64,000 bases of DNA from Actinomadura chibensis NBRC 106107 (GCF_001552135.1 NZ_BCQP01000063.1:1-64000), one strand, 5' to 3'; numbered from the stretch's first letter, positions 7,874 to 16,795 are shown. Program-made: numbers and translations. Notes: a model not told the origin generated them from the sequence alone.

Positions 7874-9307
7874 TGTCAGGGCGCTCTGCGAGTCGGCCGT
7901 GCCCGGCAGGTCGATGGTCGTCACCGCGGGCACGATCGGCAGGACGGTGAACAGGAACTCCTCGCCCTTGCCCTTGGAGAGCGTCCGCGCCGCGTAGACG
8001 GGGCCCGAGCCCGGTTTCGGTGTGATGATCACGCCGAACCCCGGGTCGCCGTCCGGCGCGGCGAGCCTGGACTCGACGGTGCGCCCCGCCGGGACGCCGA
8101 TCTCCCGCGGCGCGCTCCCGCCCCGCGCGATCACGGTCGTCACCTGGACGGTCGCCGCCCCCGCCGGGGCGCTGAGCAGGAGCGTCGAGTCGAACCGGTT
8201 GTCGGCGACGATCCCCGGCCCGGCCGGACCGAGCGGCGCGGCGGCCGTCCCGTAGGCGATGTCGGCGCCGCGCTCGGCCGCGAACCCGGCGAGGACGGGA
8301 CGGTCCGCGACGAGCCGCACCGCCGCCGCCCGTCCGGACAGGGCGCCGTCCAGCGCGAGGGACGTGACGGTCTTGGCGGGCGCGTCGAGGACGTCCTGCC
8401 CGGCCGGGACGAACGTGCCGTCCTTCGTGACCACCCACACCTTGATCTGCGCGTCGGCGTCACCGGGCACGGACACGAGCAGCCGCCGCTGCCCCGCCCC
8501 GCCCGGCACCCCGGGCACGATCAGCGACGCGGCGGGCGCGGGCGACGCGGGCACCCATTCGACGCCCTTGCCCTTCCCGGCGCGGACGCGCAGCGACGCC
8601 GCGACCCGCCCGCTCGTGGTCCGGACGCGCAGCGCGAGGTCGGCGGCCGACTTCACGATGTCGCCGAGGCCCTCGTCCGACTCCCCGATCCGGACGACCT
8701 TGGTCGTGTAGGGGTCGACGCGCGTGCCGCGCCCCTCGACCGTGTCGAGGGGCCCCTCGCCGGACAGCGCGGCCAGGTCGACGGACGCGGGCTGGGAGTC
8801 GACGTTCGTCAGGTAGAGGACGACCTCGTCGGCGGCGTCCGGGCCGGGCCCGACGAACCAGGTGTCGGTGCCGGGCGCGGCGCAGCGGGCCCCGGCGAGG
8901 CCCCGGTCGTCGCCGCTCCCCCGGTCGGTGGTCTGCTCGGCCTCCAGCCCGGCGGCGAGGGCGCCGGTGGCGCGCAGCGTGTAGGAGTCGTCGCCCGGCT
9001 TGGTGTCCTTGCCCCAGCCCTGGCCGGGTGAGGTCATGGTGGCGAGCGCGGACCCGCCCTCGGTCGGGATCACGTCGGCGCGTCCGGCGCCGCGCCGCCC
9101 GCCCGCCGACTGGACGGCGAGCCGCCCGCCCTCGTGGCCGGGGCACACCAGCACCGCCGACGTGACCGGCGCCCGCCCGCCCTTCCCGGCGGCCTCGCCC
9201 GGACGGGAGAACGTCGCCGCCCCGTACAGCGCCGCGACGGCGACGAGCATCAGCGCGGCGGACGCGTAGCGCATCCCGAAGAGGCGCAGGACCCTGTCCA
9301 GGTTCAC
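7865..9307 (-). CDS. DUF5719 family membrane-anchored protein
   Basis: A 480-residue protein with one N-terminal membrane segment (about residues 12-32, RYASAALMLVAVAALYGAAT) and a large predicted extracytoplasmic beta-rich region matching the DUF5719 family. Two Cys residues (about 55 and 143) may pair outside the cell. The family is regularly encoded directly after a very large GT2 glycosyltransferase, as here; GTG 9307 overlaps the glycosyltransferase stop by 4 bp. This suggests a partner role in exporting or displaying the product of that enzyme. No activity has been shown, and this is inference from context. Confidence 0.85.
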   Translation of the reverse strand: MNLDRVLRLFGMRYASAALMLVAVAALYGAATFSRPGEAAGKGGRAPVTSAVLVCPGHEGGRLAVQSAGGRRGAGRADVIPTEGGSALATMTSPGQGWGKDTKPGDDSYTLRATGALAAGLEAEQTTDRGSGDDRGLAGARCAAPGTDTWFVGPGPDAADEVVLYLTNVDSQPASVDLAALSGEGPLDTVEGRGTRVDPYTTKVVRIGESDEGLGDIVKSAADLALRVRTTSGRVAASLRVRAGKGKGVEWVPASPAPAASLIVPGVPGGAGQRRLLVSVPGDADAQIKVWVVTKDGTFVPAGQDVLDAPAKTVTSLALDGALSGRAAAVRLVADRPVLAGFAAERGADIAYGTAAAPLGPAGPGIVADNRFDSTLLLSAPAGAATVQVTTVIARGGSAPREIGVPAGRTVESRLAAPDGDPGFGVIITPKPGSGPVYAARTLSKGKGEEFLFTVLPIVPAVTTIDLPGTADSQSALTPG

Positions 9308-12300
9308 GAGACCTCCTCCGGGTCGGGGCTGGCCTCCCCAGCGGGAGCTTCCGCGGACGGCTCAGCGGACGGCCCCGCCGGAAGCTCCATCCGGGGACGC
9401 GGCGCGGCGAGCGGGGGCGGTTCCTCCTGGACGCGCGTGTGCGACCCGCGCCGCCGCCCCTTGCGTCCCCGGCCGCGCCGCCGTTCGCGCTCGCCGGTGA
9501 ACAGCAGGGTGTCGCCCCGCGCGCCCGGCAGCGCCAGCGCCGCGACGACGAGGACGGCGACGGCCTGGACGCCGATCCACACGTGCCGCATCGTCATCGA
9601 CCGCGTGAGCGCGAACTCGCCGCCCGCCGCCGGGATGTCGTAACCCTGGGCCCAGCCGTCCACCTTCCGCTCCTTGACGGCGCGGCCGTTCAGGGTGGCC
9701 CGCCATCCGCCGTCGGACGGTTCGGCGAGCAGAAGCGTGCGCGGCCCGGTGCCCGCCGGGATGCGGACGCGCGCGTCGATCCGTCCGGCGCGCAGGGGCG
9801 TGACCGTGCCGCCCTCGACGAGCATCATCCGTGCCGACTGCGCCTGGAGCCGCCAGACGGCGAACGTCCCGGTGCGGCTGAGGCGGGTCAGCTCGGGGGC
9901 CGCGTCCAGGACCTTCGTGACCGGGTCCTTCGCGGGCTTCGGCACGAGCAGGTACTGGACGCCCATCCGGGTCAGCGCGGGCCCGTCGTCGCCCTCGCGC
10001 CCGGCGGCGAGACCGGCGACGAGGTCGTCCAGGCGGTCGCGGCCGGGCCCGGTCGCCGCGACCTCGGCCTCGCCGAGGCGCGGCCGGGCGTCGCGGACGA
10101 GCGTGTAGGAGACGCGCCCGTCCGGGTCGGTGCGCAGGACGAGCGTCCGCGGCCCGCCCGGCCCGTGGACGAACGCGGGCACGACGTCGGGATCGACTCC
10201 GCCGAGCGGGCCGTCCGCGCCGCGGACCGTCCAGAACCCGGCGGCGAGCAGCGGCGCGGTGAGCGCGGCGGCCAGCACGACCGCGCCGCCCGCCTTGTAG
10301 ATGAGGTGCTGCCCGGCGAGGGCCTCGGTGGCGCGCTGGACGGCGGCCGTCGCCGCGAGCAGCGTCCCGGCGCCCGCGAACAGCAGCGCGACGCCGGGCC
10401 AGACGGGCGCCTCGTCCGCGCCCTTCGTGACGACGGCGGCGCTGGTCAGGACGGCGACGAGCAGCCCGTAGACGCCGATCAGCCAGCCCGCGAGGACGGT
10501 GTTGCGGCGGCTGCGCAGCGGCAGCGCGCACACCGCGACCGCGAGGAGGCCGCCCAGCGCCCACCACGCGGGCGTGCCGGGCCCGCCCGGGTCGAGGGCG
10601 AGCAGCCCGGCCGCGCTCGTCCCGGGCTCGAACCGCCGGTGCAGCCCCGCCTCCAGCAGGAACCGCGACGGGTGCAGCAGCAGCCCGACCGTCCAGGGCA
10701 GCAGGAGCAGGGGCGGGACGCCGAGCGCGATGAGCAGGTTGCGGCGGCCCTGGCGGCGCGGCCGGTCGAACAGCGCCCACACCGTCCCGGCCGCGACCAC
10801 GGCGATCAGCCAGGTCAGCGGAACGAACGCCATCGCGACGGCGAGCAGCAGCCCGGCGGCCCAGGCGGCGCGCCCGGCGCGCTTGCGGCGGGTGCGGGCG
10901 TCCAGCGCCGCGTTCTCCGTGGTGGCCGCCGAGCGCGGCAGCCCGTACACGCGGGCGACGTTGACGGCGATCAGCGGCAGCAGGACGTGCACGACGGCGG
11001 TGCCGAGCCGTCCGCCCGCGACGGCCCCGGTCGCGGCGGGCAGCAGCGCGTACGCGGCCGCGAACCAGGCCCGGACGGCGCCGACCGGGATGCGGCGGCC
11101 GGTGGCGCGGGCGCGGCGGCCGGTCCGCGCCGACCCGGTGACGAGCAGCCGGGACGCGCGGTAGGCGGTGAGCCCGGCGAGCGGCACGCTGCCGAGCAGC
11201 AGGACCGACACGGCCAGCCACGGCTTCCCGAACAGCACCGTGGACAGCGCGGCGAGCACTCCGACGTACGGCGGGCTGCCCGCGCCGCTGCCCAGCCCGA
11301 CCGGATGCCAGCCGGAGGCGTACTGCGCCCACAGGTCGCTCGCGCCGCCCCACGCGGGGACGAGCGCGCCGCCGCCGAGCCGTCCGGCGGCGGTGAGCAG
11401 CGACCGCTCGGCGGCGCCCGCGACGGCGGCGAGCGCCAGCACGGCGAGGACGCCGGGCCGGGCGAGGAACCGGCGGATCGGGCCGGGCTCGTCGACGGTC
11501 GGGTCCTCCTCGTGCTCGCCGTCGCGCTCGTGGGCGGCGAGGAACTCCGAGACCGCCTCGGCCGCGCGCCGTCCGACGACCCATCTGGCCTGGAACCGGC
11601 GGACGCTGCGGTACACGTGCTTGCGCCCGTCCGCGCGGGCGGCGCGGGCGCGGCGGACCCGGCCCGGGTCGCGCAGCACGTCGCCGAGCGCCCGCAGCTC
11701 CTCGCGGGCCGCCCCCGGCTGCTTGGTGACCAGCAGGTACAGCGCGTGGACGAGCGACGCCCACACGTTCCGGACGACGGCCCGCAGCATCGCGCCGAAC
11801 GGCTGGTTCGCGAGCAGCGTGTGGACGGCGTTGCGCCGGTCGCGGCGGGCCGGGTGCTCGGCCGACATGCCGATCTCGCGGAGCCCGCGCCGGGCCGCCT
11901 CCGCGTGGTAGACGACGGCGTCGGTGGCGGTGACGACGCGGTGCCCGGCGGCGTGCGCCCGCCAGCAGAAGTCGAGGTCGTCGCGGAAGAGGCCGTAGTC
12001 GACGTCGAACCCGCCGAGCCGCTCCCACACGTCCCGGCGGACGAGCATCCCCGCGCTGCCGACGGCGAGGACGTCCCGGACGCCGTCGTGCTGCCCCTGG
12101 TCGAACTCGTACGGGTCGAGGCCCGTCACGCGGCGTCCGGCGGCGTCGACGGTGACGCCGACCTCGCGCAGGACGCGCCGGTCGTCCCAGTCGCGGACCT
12201 TCGGGCCGAGGACCGCGACGTTCGGGTCGGCGTCGGCCGTGCGCAGCAGGTGGGCGAGGGCGTCGTGGGCGGGCGCCGAGTCGTCGTGCAGCAGCCAGAC

Positions 12301-12606
12301 CCACTCGGTGCGGGGGTTCCCCGGCTCGTCGTCGGGGACGGGCGCGGACGCGGCGTCCTGCCGGAGCGCCTCCGCCACCGCCTCCCCGTAGCCGGTGGTG
12401 CGGGGCAGCGTGAGGACGGTCCCGTCGCCGATCACCTCGGCGAGCAGGGCGGGGCCGCGGTCGCGGCTTCCGGTGTCCACGGCCACGAGGCGCTGCACCG
12501 GACGCGCCTGCGTGAGCAGCGCCTTCAGCGTCTCCGGGAGCCACCGCGCACCGTCGTGCGCGACGAGGACGGCCGTGACGACGTGGCGATCGAGAGTGCG
12601 GGCCAA
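9304..12606 (-). CDS. Large GT2-family glycosyltransferase with multi-pass membrane domain
   Basis: About 1,100 residues. The N-terminal 290 residues are a GT-A glycosyltransferase (start pattern AVLVAHDGARWLPETL, metal-binding LLHDDSAP, FRDDLDFCWRAHAAGH as the acceptor/catalytic motif). A long region follows with roughly a dozen hydrophobic segments, a soluble domain, a last TM helix and a basic C-terminal tail. The family is widespread in actinobacteria next to whiB and DUF5719 and probably adds sugars to a lipid-linked or wall polymer. The start is uncertain. TTG 12606 is preferred because the only upstream alternative, GTG 12693, lies inside a strong hairpin that looks like the whiB terminator. 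Confidence 0.88.
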   Translation of the reverse strand: MARTLDRHVVTAVLVAHDGARWLPETLKALLTQARPVQRLVAVDTGSRDRGPALLAEVIGDGTVLTLPRTTGYGEAVAEALRQDAASAPVPDDEPGNPRTEWVWLLHDDSAPAHDALAHLLRTADADPNVAVLGPKVRDWDDRRVLREVGVTVDAAGRRVTGLDPYEFDQGQHDGVRDVLAVGSAGMLVRRDVWERLGGFDVDYGLFRDDLDFCWRAHAAGHRVVTATDAVVYHAEAARRGLREIGMSAEHPARRDRRNAVHTLLANQPFGAMLRAVVRNVWASLVHALYLLVTKQPGAAREELRALGDVLRDPGRVRRARAARADGRKHVYRSVRRFQARWVVGRRAAEAVSEFLAAHERDGEHEEDPTVDEPGPIRRFLARPGVLAVLALAAVAGAAERSLLTAAGRLGGGALVPAWGGASDLWAQYASGWHPVGLGSGAGSPPYVGVLAALSTVLFGKPWLAVSVLLLGSVPLAGLTAYRASRLLVTGSARTGRRARATGRRIPVGAVRAWFAAAYALLPAATGAVAGGRLGTAVVHVLLPLIAVNVARVYGLPRSAATTENAALDARTRRKRAGRAAWAAGLLLAVAMAFVPLTWLIAVVAAGTVWALFDRPRRQGRRNLLIALGVPPLLLLPWTVGLLLHPSRFLLEAGLHRRFEPGTSAAGLLALDPGGPGTPAWWALGGLLAVAVCALPLRSRRNTVLAGWLIGVYGLLVAVLTSAAVVTKGADEAPVWPGVALLFAGAGTLLAATAAVQRATEALAGQHLIYKAGGAVVLAAALTAPLLAAGFWTVRGADGPLGGVDPDVVPAFVHGPGGPRTLVLRTDPDGRVSYTLVRDARPRLGEAEVAATGPGRDRLDDLVAGLAAGREGDDGPALTRMGVQYLLVPKPAKDPVTKVLDAAPELTRLSRTGTFAVWRLQAQSARMMLVEGGTVTPLRAGRIDARVRIPAGTGPRTLLLAEPSDGGWRATLNGRAVKERKVDGWAQGYDIPAAGGEFALTRSMTMRHVWIGVQAVAVLVVAALALPGARGDTLLFTGERERRRGRGRKGRRRGSHTRVQEEPPPLAAPRPRMELPAGPSAEPSAEAPAGEASPDPEEVS

Positions 12607-12666
12607 GGATCGCTCGATCTGTGGGGGGACGACGGGGAACGGCTGGGTTCGCGTGCGAGAACGACA

Positions 12667-12699
12667 GCAGCCGTGCCGGCACGGAGCCGACACGGCTGC
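12667..12699 (-). terminator. Hairpin downstream of whiB
   Basis: On the minus strand GCAGCCGTG and CACGGCTGC are perfect 9-bp arms around a 15-nt loop. The loop side itself contains part of a 14-bp palindrome (CCGTGCCGGCACGG, 12671-12684). A moderately T-rich TGTCGTTCTC follows. This fits a terminator or attenuator between whiB and the glycosyltransferase. Confidence 0.5.
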
Positions 12700-12832
12700 A
12701 CACTGTACGCGCGGACCATGTGAACACGCTTCGGAACCCGGAGATCCGGCGGCCCTCCCCCGTCGAGGGCCCTCTCCCCGTTCGCCGGACCTTCCGTCCG
12801 AAGCCGCCCTGGTCGGGCGCGGCGCCGTCGGG

Positions 12833-13096
12833 TCAGACGGCCTGCCGCTTCAGCTTGCGGCGCTCCCGCTCGGAGAGCCCTCCCCAGATGCCGAAGCGTT
12901 CATCGTGCTGCAGCGCGTACTCCAGGCACTCCGTACGCACCTCGCATGCCCGGCACACCTTCTTGGCCTCCCGAGTGGAGCCGCCCTTCTCCGGAAAGAA
13001 CGCCTCCGGGTCCGTCTGCGCGCACAGGGCGCGCTCCTGCCAGCCCAACTCTTCACCGTCTGTGCCGTGCGCCAGCGGGATGACGACCTCGCTCAC
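12833..13096 (-). CDS. whiB: WhiB-family [4Fe-4S] transcription factor (WhiB/WhmD type)
   Basis: An 87-residue Wbl protein with the four cluster cysteines C25, C48, C51 and C57 (CxnCx2Cx5C), the GIWGG turn at 69-73 and the basic C-terminal DNA-contact stretch RERRKLKRQA. Size and position beside the fbiA/fbiB genes match the WhiB/WhmD (WhiB2) branch, which works with WhiA to start sporulation septation in streptomycetes and is needed for septation in mycobacteria. GTG 13096 has an excellent GGGAGGTG ribosome binding site 6 nt upstream. A promoter with a large palindrome lies about 90-120 bp upstream. Confidence 0.93.
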   Translation of the reverse strand: MSEVVIPLAHGTDGEELGWQERALCAQTDPEAFFPEKGGSTREAKKVCRACEVRTECLEYALQHDERFGIWGGLSERERRKLKRQAV

Positions 13097-13185
13097 AGCG
13101 CACCTCCCTGCCCGTGGAACCCCCTGGTCAATGCCTCCCCTCGGGGTTCATTCCCCTGAGAGCGCATTGAAACTACACCGACGAA

Positions 13186-13215
13186 ATTACACGCGTGTAG
13201 CGCCCGCCCCGTCAA
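13186..13215 (-). promoter_or_regulatory. whiB promoter with BldD-box-like palindrome
   Basis: Read on the minus strand, TTGACG (-35, 13215-13210) and TGTAAT (-10, 13191-13186) are 18 bp apart. The perfect 12-bp palindrome TACACGCGTGTA (13188-13199) overlaps the -10 and spacer. Its half-sites ACAC/GTGT resemble the BldD box ACnC-W-GnGT but with a two-base centre. A second GTGTA-TTTC unit follows 14 bp away. BldD is known to control whiB in Streptomyces. Confidence 0.55.
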
Positions 13216-13339
13216 GCCGGAGAGCTTTCCGGCCCGACAAAGCGGGCTATCCCGGGAGGGCCCGGTGACCTTTCGATGAAGATCGGTTAATCGGGCGGTA
13301 ACCACCGTCAGCGCGGTCCCGTCGGCGCGGTGGGCGCGG

Positions 13340-14269
13340 TCACTGCGGCGGCGGGGGCCGGTTGTCGCGGTACCAGTCGCCGCTGTCCTCGGGACGCTGC
13401 TCCCCGCCCTGCTGCGGCGGCGCGGGCTGCGTCCCCTGCGGGCCCTGCTCCTGCCCGGAGCCGCCGTAGGCGCGGGTCCACTCGCCCATCTCGTCCTGCT
13501 CGGACGGCTGCTGCTGCGGCTGCTGCTGCTCGTAGCCCTGCTGGCCGTACTGCTGCTGACCGTACTGCTGGTATTGCTGGTACTGCTGCTGTCCGTAAGC
13601 CTGCTGCTGGTCGTACTGCTGCTGCCCCTCGGCGCCCGGCTGCTGCTGGCCGTACTGCTGATACTGCTGGTACTGCTGCTGCCCGTACGCCTGCTGACCG
13701 TAGCCCTGCTGGTCGTAGCCCTGCTGCCCCGGCTGGACGGGCTGCTGCCCGGGCTGCGCGGGCTGTCCCGGCTGTCCGGGCGGGCCCTGCTGGTAGCCGA
13801 AGTCGGAGTAGCCCTGCGGCATCTGCGGGCGCGGCGGCTGCATCCCCTGGAAGACGGTGAAGACGAACCATCCGCCGACGCCGACCACGGCGAGCTTCCC
13901 GGCGCCGATCAGGAACGCCGACAGCTTCGTGACGGCGTTCGCCGCCTCGGAGTCGGCGAGCATCCCGCTCAGCCAGCAGATCACGCCGAACAGCGCGATC
14001 CCGCCGAGCACGCCGAGCGCGCCCATGGTGATCGTCCTGGCCTGCGGGGTGGGCCGCTCCCACGTCGCGAGCAGGACGGCGAGGACGAGCAGCCCGACGA
14101 TTCCGATCTGGAGGAACGCCCCGCCGATCGTCTCAAGCAGCGCGCGGTAGGTGAACGAGCCGTCGTCCCCGAGAAGGCTGATGATGCCCGCGAGCAACTG
14201 CACCCCCGCTGAGGCGAGCAGTACCCAGGCGGCCGGTTCGCGCAGGCGCTGGACGGCTTCCTTGTTCAC
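13340..14269 (-). CDS. Membrane protein with a prion-like Gln/Tyr/Gly-rich tail
   Basis: A 309-residue protein with about four TM segments in the first 145 residues (AAWVLLASAGVQLLAGIISL; IGIVGLLVLAVLLATW; ITMGALGVLGGIALFGVICW; LAVVGVGGWFVFTVF). A cytosolic or external tail of about 160 residues follows, made almost only of Gln, Tyr, Gly and Pro in units such as YGQQQYQQYQQYGQQQ, which occurs twice. The tail is surely disordered and resembles prion-like, phase-separating sequences. GTG 14269 follows a GGAG box by 8 nt. It is divergent from fbiA across a 145-bp region containing a 12-bp palindrome. No family function is recognised. Confidence 0.75.
   Translation of the reverse strand: MNKEAVQRLREPAAWVLLASAGVQLLAGIISLLGDDGSFTYRALLETIGGAFLQIGIVGLLVLAVLLATWERPTPQARTITMGALGVLGGIALFGVICWLSGMLADSEAANAVTKLSAFLIGAGKLAVVGVGGWFVFTVFQGMQPPRPQMPQGYSDFGYQQGPPGQPGQPAQPGQQPVQPGQQGYDQQGYGQQAYGQQQYQQYQQYGQQQPGAEGQQQYDQQQAYGQQQYQQYQQYGQQQYGQQGYEQQQPQQQPSEQDEMGEWTRAYGGSGQEQGPQGTQPAPPQQGGEQRPEDSGDWYRDNRPPPPQ
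13505..13755. repeat. Imperfect CAG/TAC-type coding repeat (Gln/Tyr/Gly tail)
   Basis: On the plus strand this is a run of CTG, GTA and TTG triplets, the reverse of CAG, TAC and CAA codons. Two copies of a unit of about 48-50 bp encoding YGQQQYQQYQQYGQQQ lie near 13540-13590 and 13640-13690. Such a repeat is prone to slippage, so tail length may vary between strains. Confidence 0.65.
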
Positions 14270-14305
14270 GGTGACATCTCCAGACCGAGGCTGCGTGATT
14301 ACACG

Positions 14306-14317
14306 GCAAAGCTTTGC
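14306..14317. promoter_or_regulatory. 12-bp palindrome between the Q-rich gene and fbiA
   Basis: GCAAAGCTTTGC is a perfect palindrome in the centre of the divergent intergenic region, next to a TGTAAT hexamer (minus strand, 14303-14298) and close to the fbiA start region. It is a candidate operator for coordinated control. Confidence 0.4.
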
Positions 14318-14401
14318 ATATCCACGCCCACTAGACCCAGAGGGCCGGACGCCCCGCCAGGCGACGCCATCGGGCCCGGACACGGAGGACAGAGCCTTGA
14401 A

Positions 14402-14407
14402 TATGGT
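14402..14407 (+). promoter_or_regulatory. -10 box of leaderless fbiA transcript
   Basis: TATGGT fits the actinobacterial TANNNT -10 element and ends 7 nt before the fbiA ATG, placing the transcription start at or next to the start codon. There is no Shine-Dalgarno sequence, which supports a leaderless mRNA. Confidence 0.5.
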
Positions 14408-14414
14408 TGATCCT

Positions 14415-15368
14415 ATGAAGATCGTGGCGTTGGCGGGCGGGATCGGCGGGGCCCGTTTTCTGCGCGGGCTCAGGGCCGCCGCCCCCGAAGCGGAGATCAC
14501 CGTCATCGGCAACACCGGTGACGACATCTCCCTGTTCGGGCTCCGGGTCTGTCCCGACCTGGACACCGTGATGTACACGCTCGGCGGCGGCATCGACGAG
14601 GAGCAGGGCTGGGGCCGGGCCGCCGAGACGTTCACCGTGAAGGAGGAGCTCGCGGCGTACGGGGTCGGCCCGGGGTGGTTCGGGCTGGGCGACCGCGACT
14701 TCGCGACGCACATCGTCCGGACGCAGATGCTCGCCGCCGGGTACCCGCTGTCGGCGGTGACGGAGGCGCTGTGCGACCGGTGGAAGCCGGGCGTCCGGCT
14801 GCTCCCGATGACCGACGACCAGGTCGAGACGCACGTGGTGATCGAGGACGACCAGGGCCGCCGGGCCGTCCACTTCCAGGAGTGGTGGGTGCGGCTGCGG
14901 GCGTCGGTCCCGGCGCTGTCGATCGCGGCGGTCGGGGCGGAGGAGTCCAAGCCCGCGCCGGGCGTGGTCGAGGCGGTCGACGCGGCGGACGTGGTGCTGT
15001 TCCCGCCGTCCAACCCGGTGGTGAGCATCGGGACGATCCTCGCCGTCCCCGGCATCCGCGACGCGGTGGCCAAGAAGACCATCGTCGGCGTCTCCCCCAT
15101 CATCGGCGACGCCCCCGTGCGCGGCATGGCCGACGCCTGCCTGACCGCGATCGGCGTCGAGACGTCGGCCCGCGCGGTCGCCGAGCTGTACGGGCTCGGG
15201 CTGCTGGACGGCTGGCTCGTCGACGACGCGGACGCGGACGTCCGGGTGGAGGGCATCGAGGTGCGGGCGCGCCCGCTGCTGATGAGCGACCCGGACGCGA
15301 CCGCCGCCATCGCCCGCGCCGCCCTCGACCTCGCGCTGGAGCTGAAGCGGGAAGAGGACGCTCAATGA
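14415..15368 (+). CDS. fbiA: 2-phospho-L-lactate transferase family enzyme of F420 biosynthesis
   Basis: A 317-residue CofD/FbiA enzyme. In actinobacteria it transfers the enolpyruvyl-phosphate part of EPPG to FO, giving dehydro-F420-0. The N-terminal MKIVALAGGIGGARFLRGL loop binds FO/nucleotide. TVIGNTGDDISLFGLRVCPDLDT is the family's Mg2+/substrate region, and FPPSNPVVSIGTIL with GVSPIIG lies in the C-terminal half. Length is standard. It overlaps fbiB by 4 bp (ATGA), so the two are translationally coupled. ATG 14415 is supported by the conserved N-terminus and the -10 box just upstream. Confidence 0.95.
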   Translation: MKIVALAGGIGGARFLRGLRAAAPEAEITVIGNTGDDISLFGLRVCPDLDTVMYTLGGGIDEEQGWGRAAETFTVKEELAAYGVGPGWFGLGDRDFATHIVRTQMLAAGYPLSAVTEALCDRWKPGVRLLPMTDDQVETHVVIEDDQGRRAVHFQEWWVRLRASVPALSIAAVGAEESKPAPGVVEAVDAADVVLFPPSNPVVSIGTILAVPGIRDAVAKKTIVGVSPIIGDAPVRGMADACLTAIGVETSARAVAELYGLGLLDGWLVDDADADVRVEGIEVRARPLLMSDPDATAAIARAALDLALELKREEDAQ

Positions 15369-16651
15369 ACTTCGAGGTGTTCGGGATCCCCGGCCTGCCG
15401 GAGGTCGCGGAGGGCGACGACATCGCGGCGCTGATCCCGCCGGACGCGGTGCGGGACGGGGACGTGCTCGTCGTCACGTCCAAGATCGTGAGCAAGGCGG
15501 AGGGCCGGGTCCTGGTCGCGGACGACCGGGAGAAGGCCATCGACGCGGAGACCGTCCGGGTGGTGGCGCGGCGGGTCCACGCGCGCGGCGAGACGCGGAT
15601 CGTGGAGACGCGGCAGGGGCTCGTCCTCGCGGCGGCGGGGGTGGACGCGTCCAACACCAGGCCGGGCACGGTGCTGCTGCTGCCGGAGGACCCGGACGCC
15701 TCGGCCCGCCGGATCCGCGCGGCCGTGCGCGCGCGGCTGGGCGCGGACGTCGCGGTCATCCTGTCCGACACGCTCGGCCGCCCGTGGCGGAACGGGCTGA
15801 CGGACGCGGCGATCGGCGTCGCGGGCCTCGACCCGCTGAGCGACCTGCGCGGCATGGACGACCGGCACGGCAACCGCCTCGAACAGACGATCACCGCCGT
15901 CGCGGACGAGATCGCCGCCGCCGCCGAACTCGTGAAGGGCAAGCTCGACGGCGTGCCGATCGCGGTGGTGCGCGGGCTGTCCGCGCTGGTCACGGCGGAC
16001 GACGGGCCGGGCGCGCGGCTGCTCGTCCGGCCGCCGGAGGAGGACATGTTCCGGTACGGCCCGTCGGAGGTGCTCCGGGCGCGCCGCACGATCCGCGAGT
16101 TCACCGCCGACCCGGTCGACCCGGCGGCGGTGCGCCGCGCGGTGGCCGCCGCGATCACCGCTCCGGCGCCGCACCACACGACGCCGTGGCGGTTCGTCCT
16201 GCTGGAGTCGGCGGAGTCGCGGACGCGCCTGCTCGACGCGATGCGCGACGCGTGGGAGGCCGACCTGCGCCGGGACGGCTTCTCCGCCGAGTCGATCGCG
16301 AAGCGGCTGCGCCGCGGGGAGCCGCTGCGGAAGGCGCCGTACCTGGTCGTCCCGTGCCTGGTCATGGACGGCTCGCACGACTACCCCGACGAGCGCCGGG
16401 CCCGCGCCGAGCGGGAGATGTTCGTCGTCGCGGCCGGGGCGGGCGTGGAGAACCTGCTGGTCGCGCTGGCGACGGAGGGGCTCGGGTCGTGCTGGGTGTC
16501 AAGCACGATGTTCTGCCGCGACGTCGTCCGCGACGTCCTGCGCCTGCCGGACGACTGGGACCCGATGGGCGCCGTCGGCGTCGGCCACCCGGCCGCCCCG
16601 CCGCGCGACCGCCCGCCCCGCGACCCGGACGCGTTCATCGAGGTCAGGTGA
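15365..16651 (+). CDS. fbiB: Bifunctional F420:gamma-glutamyl ligase / FMN-dependent dehydro-F420-0 reductase
   Basis: A 428-residue two-domain enzyme. The N-terminal CofE-like domain (about 1-240) adds the poly-gamma-glutamate tail; motifs include VVTSKIVSKAEGR, LSDTLGRPWRNGLTD and ALVTADDGPGARLLVR. The C-terminal nitroreductase-like domain (about 250-428) starts RRTIREFTADPV and binds FMN; in mycobacteria it reduces the enol-pyruvyl side chain of dehydro-F420-0. The fusion of both domains in one chain is typical of actinobacteria. It follows fbiA with an ATGA overlap and is 156 bp before fbiC. Confidence 0.95.
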   Translation: MNFEVFGIPGLPEVAEGDDIAALIPPDAVRDGDVLVVTSKIVSKAEGRVLVADDREKAIDAETVRVVARRVHARGETRIVETRQGLVLAAAGVDASNTRPGTVLLLPEDPDASARRIRAAVRARLGADVAVILSDTLGRPWRNGLTDAAIGVAGLDPLSDLRGMDDRHGNRLEQTITAVADEIAAAAELVKGKLDGVPIAVVRGLSALVTADDGPGARLLVRPPEEDMFRYGPSEVLRARRTIREFTADPVDPAAVRRAVAAAITAPAPHHTTPWRFVLLESAESRTRLLDAMRDAWEADLRRDGFSAESIAKRLRRGEPLRKAPYLVVPCLVMDGSHDYPDERRARAEREMFVVAAGAGVENLLVALATEGLGSCWVSSTMFCRDVVRDVLRLPDDWDPMGAVGVGHPAAPPRDRPPRDPDAFIEVR

Positions 16652-16795
16652 CCGCGGCGGCGCGAGGATCGACTTGCCTCGCCCTCGGGGTCTGGCGGTC
16701 GCCCAAGTGTTCGGCGGAATAGATCGGGGGCGTCGCGGGCTCTGCTAAGCGGATGCCCGCCGCCCCCGGTGCGCCCCGGAATATGACGATTGGCA

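Noticed and set aside
12671..12684. 14-bp palindrome CCGTGCCGGCACGG as an operator
   Set aside because: It is nested in a larger terminator-like hairpin after whiB, so termination is the simpler reading.
13505..13755. CTG/GTA repeat as a CRISPR-like or microsatellite array
   Set aside because: Units are uneven, have no spacers, and translate cleanly as the Gln/Tyr tail of the minus-strand membrane protein.
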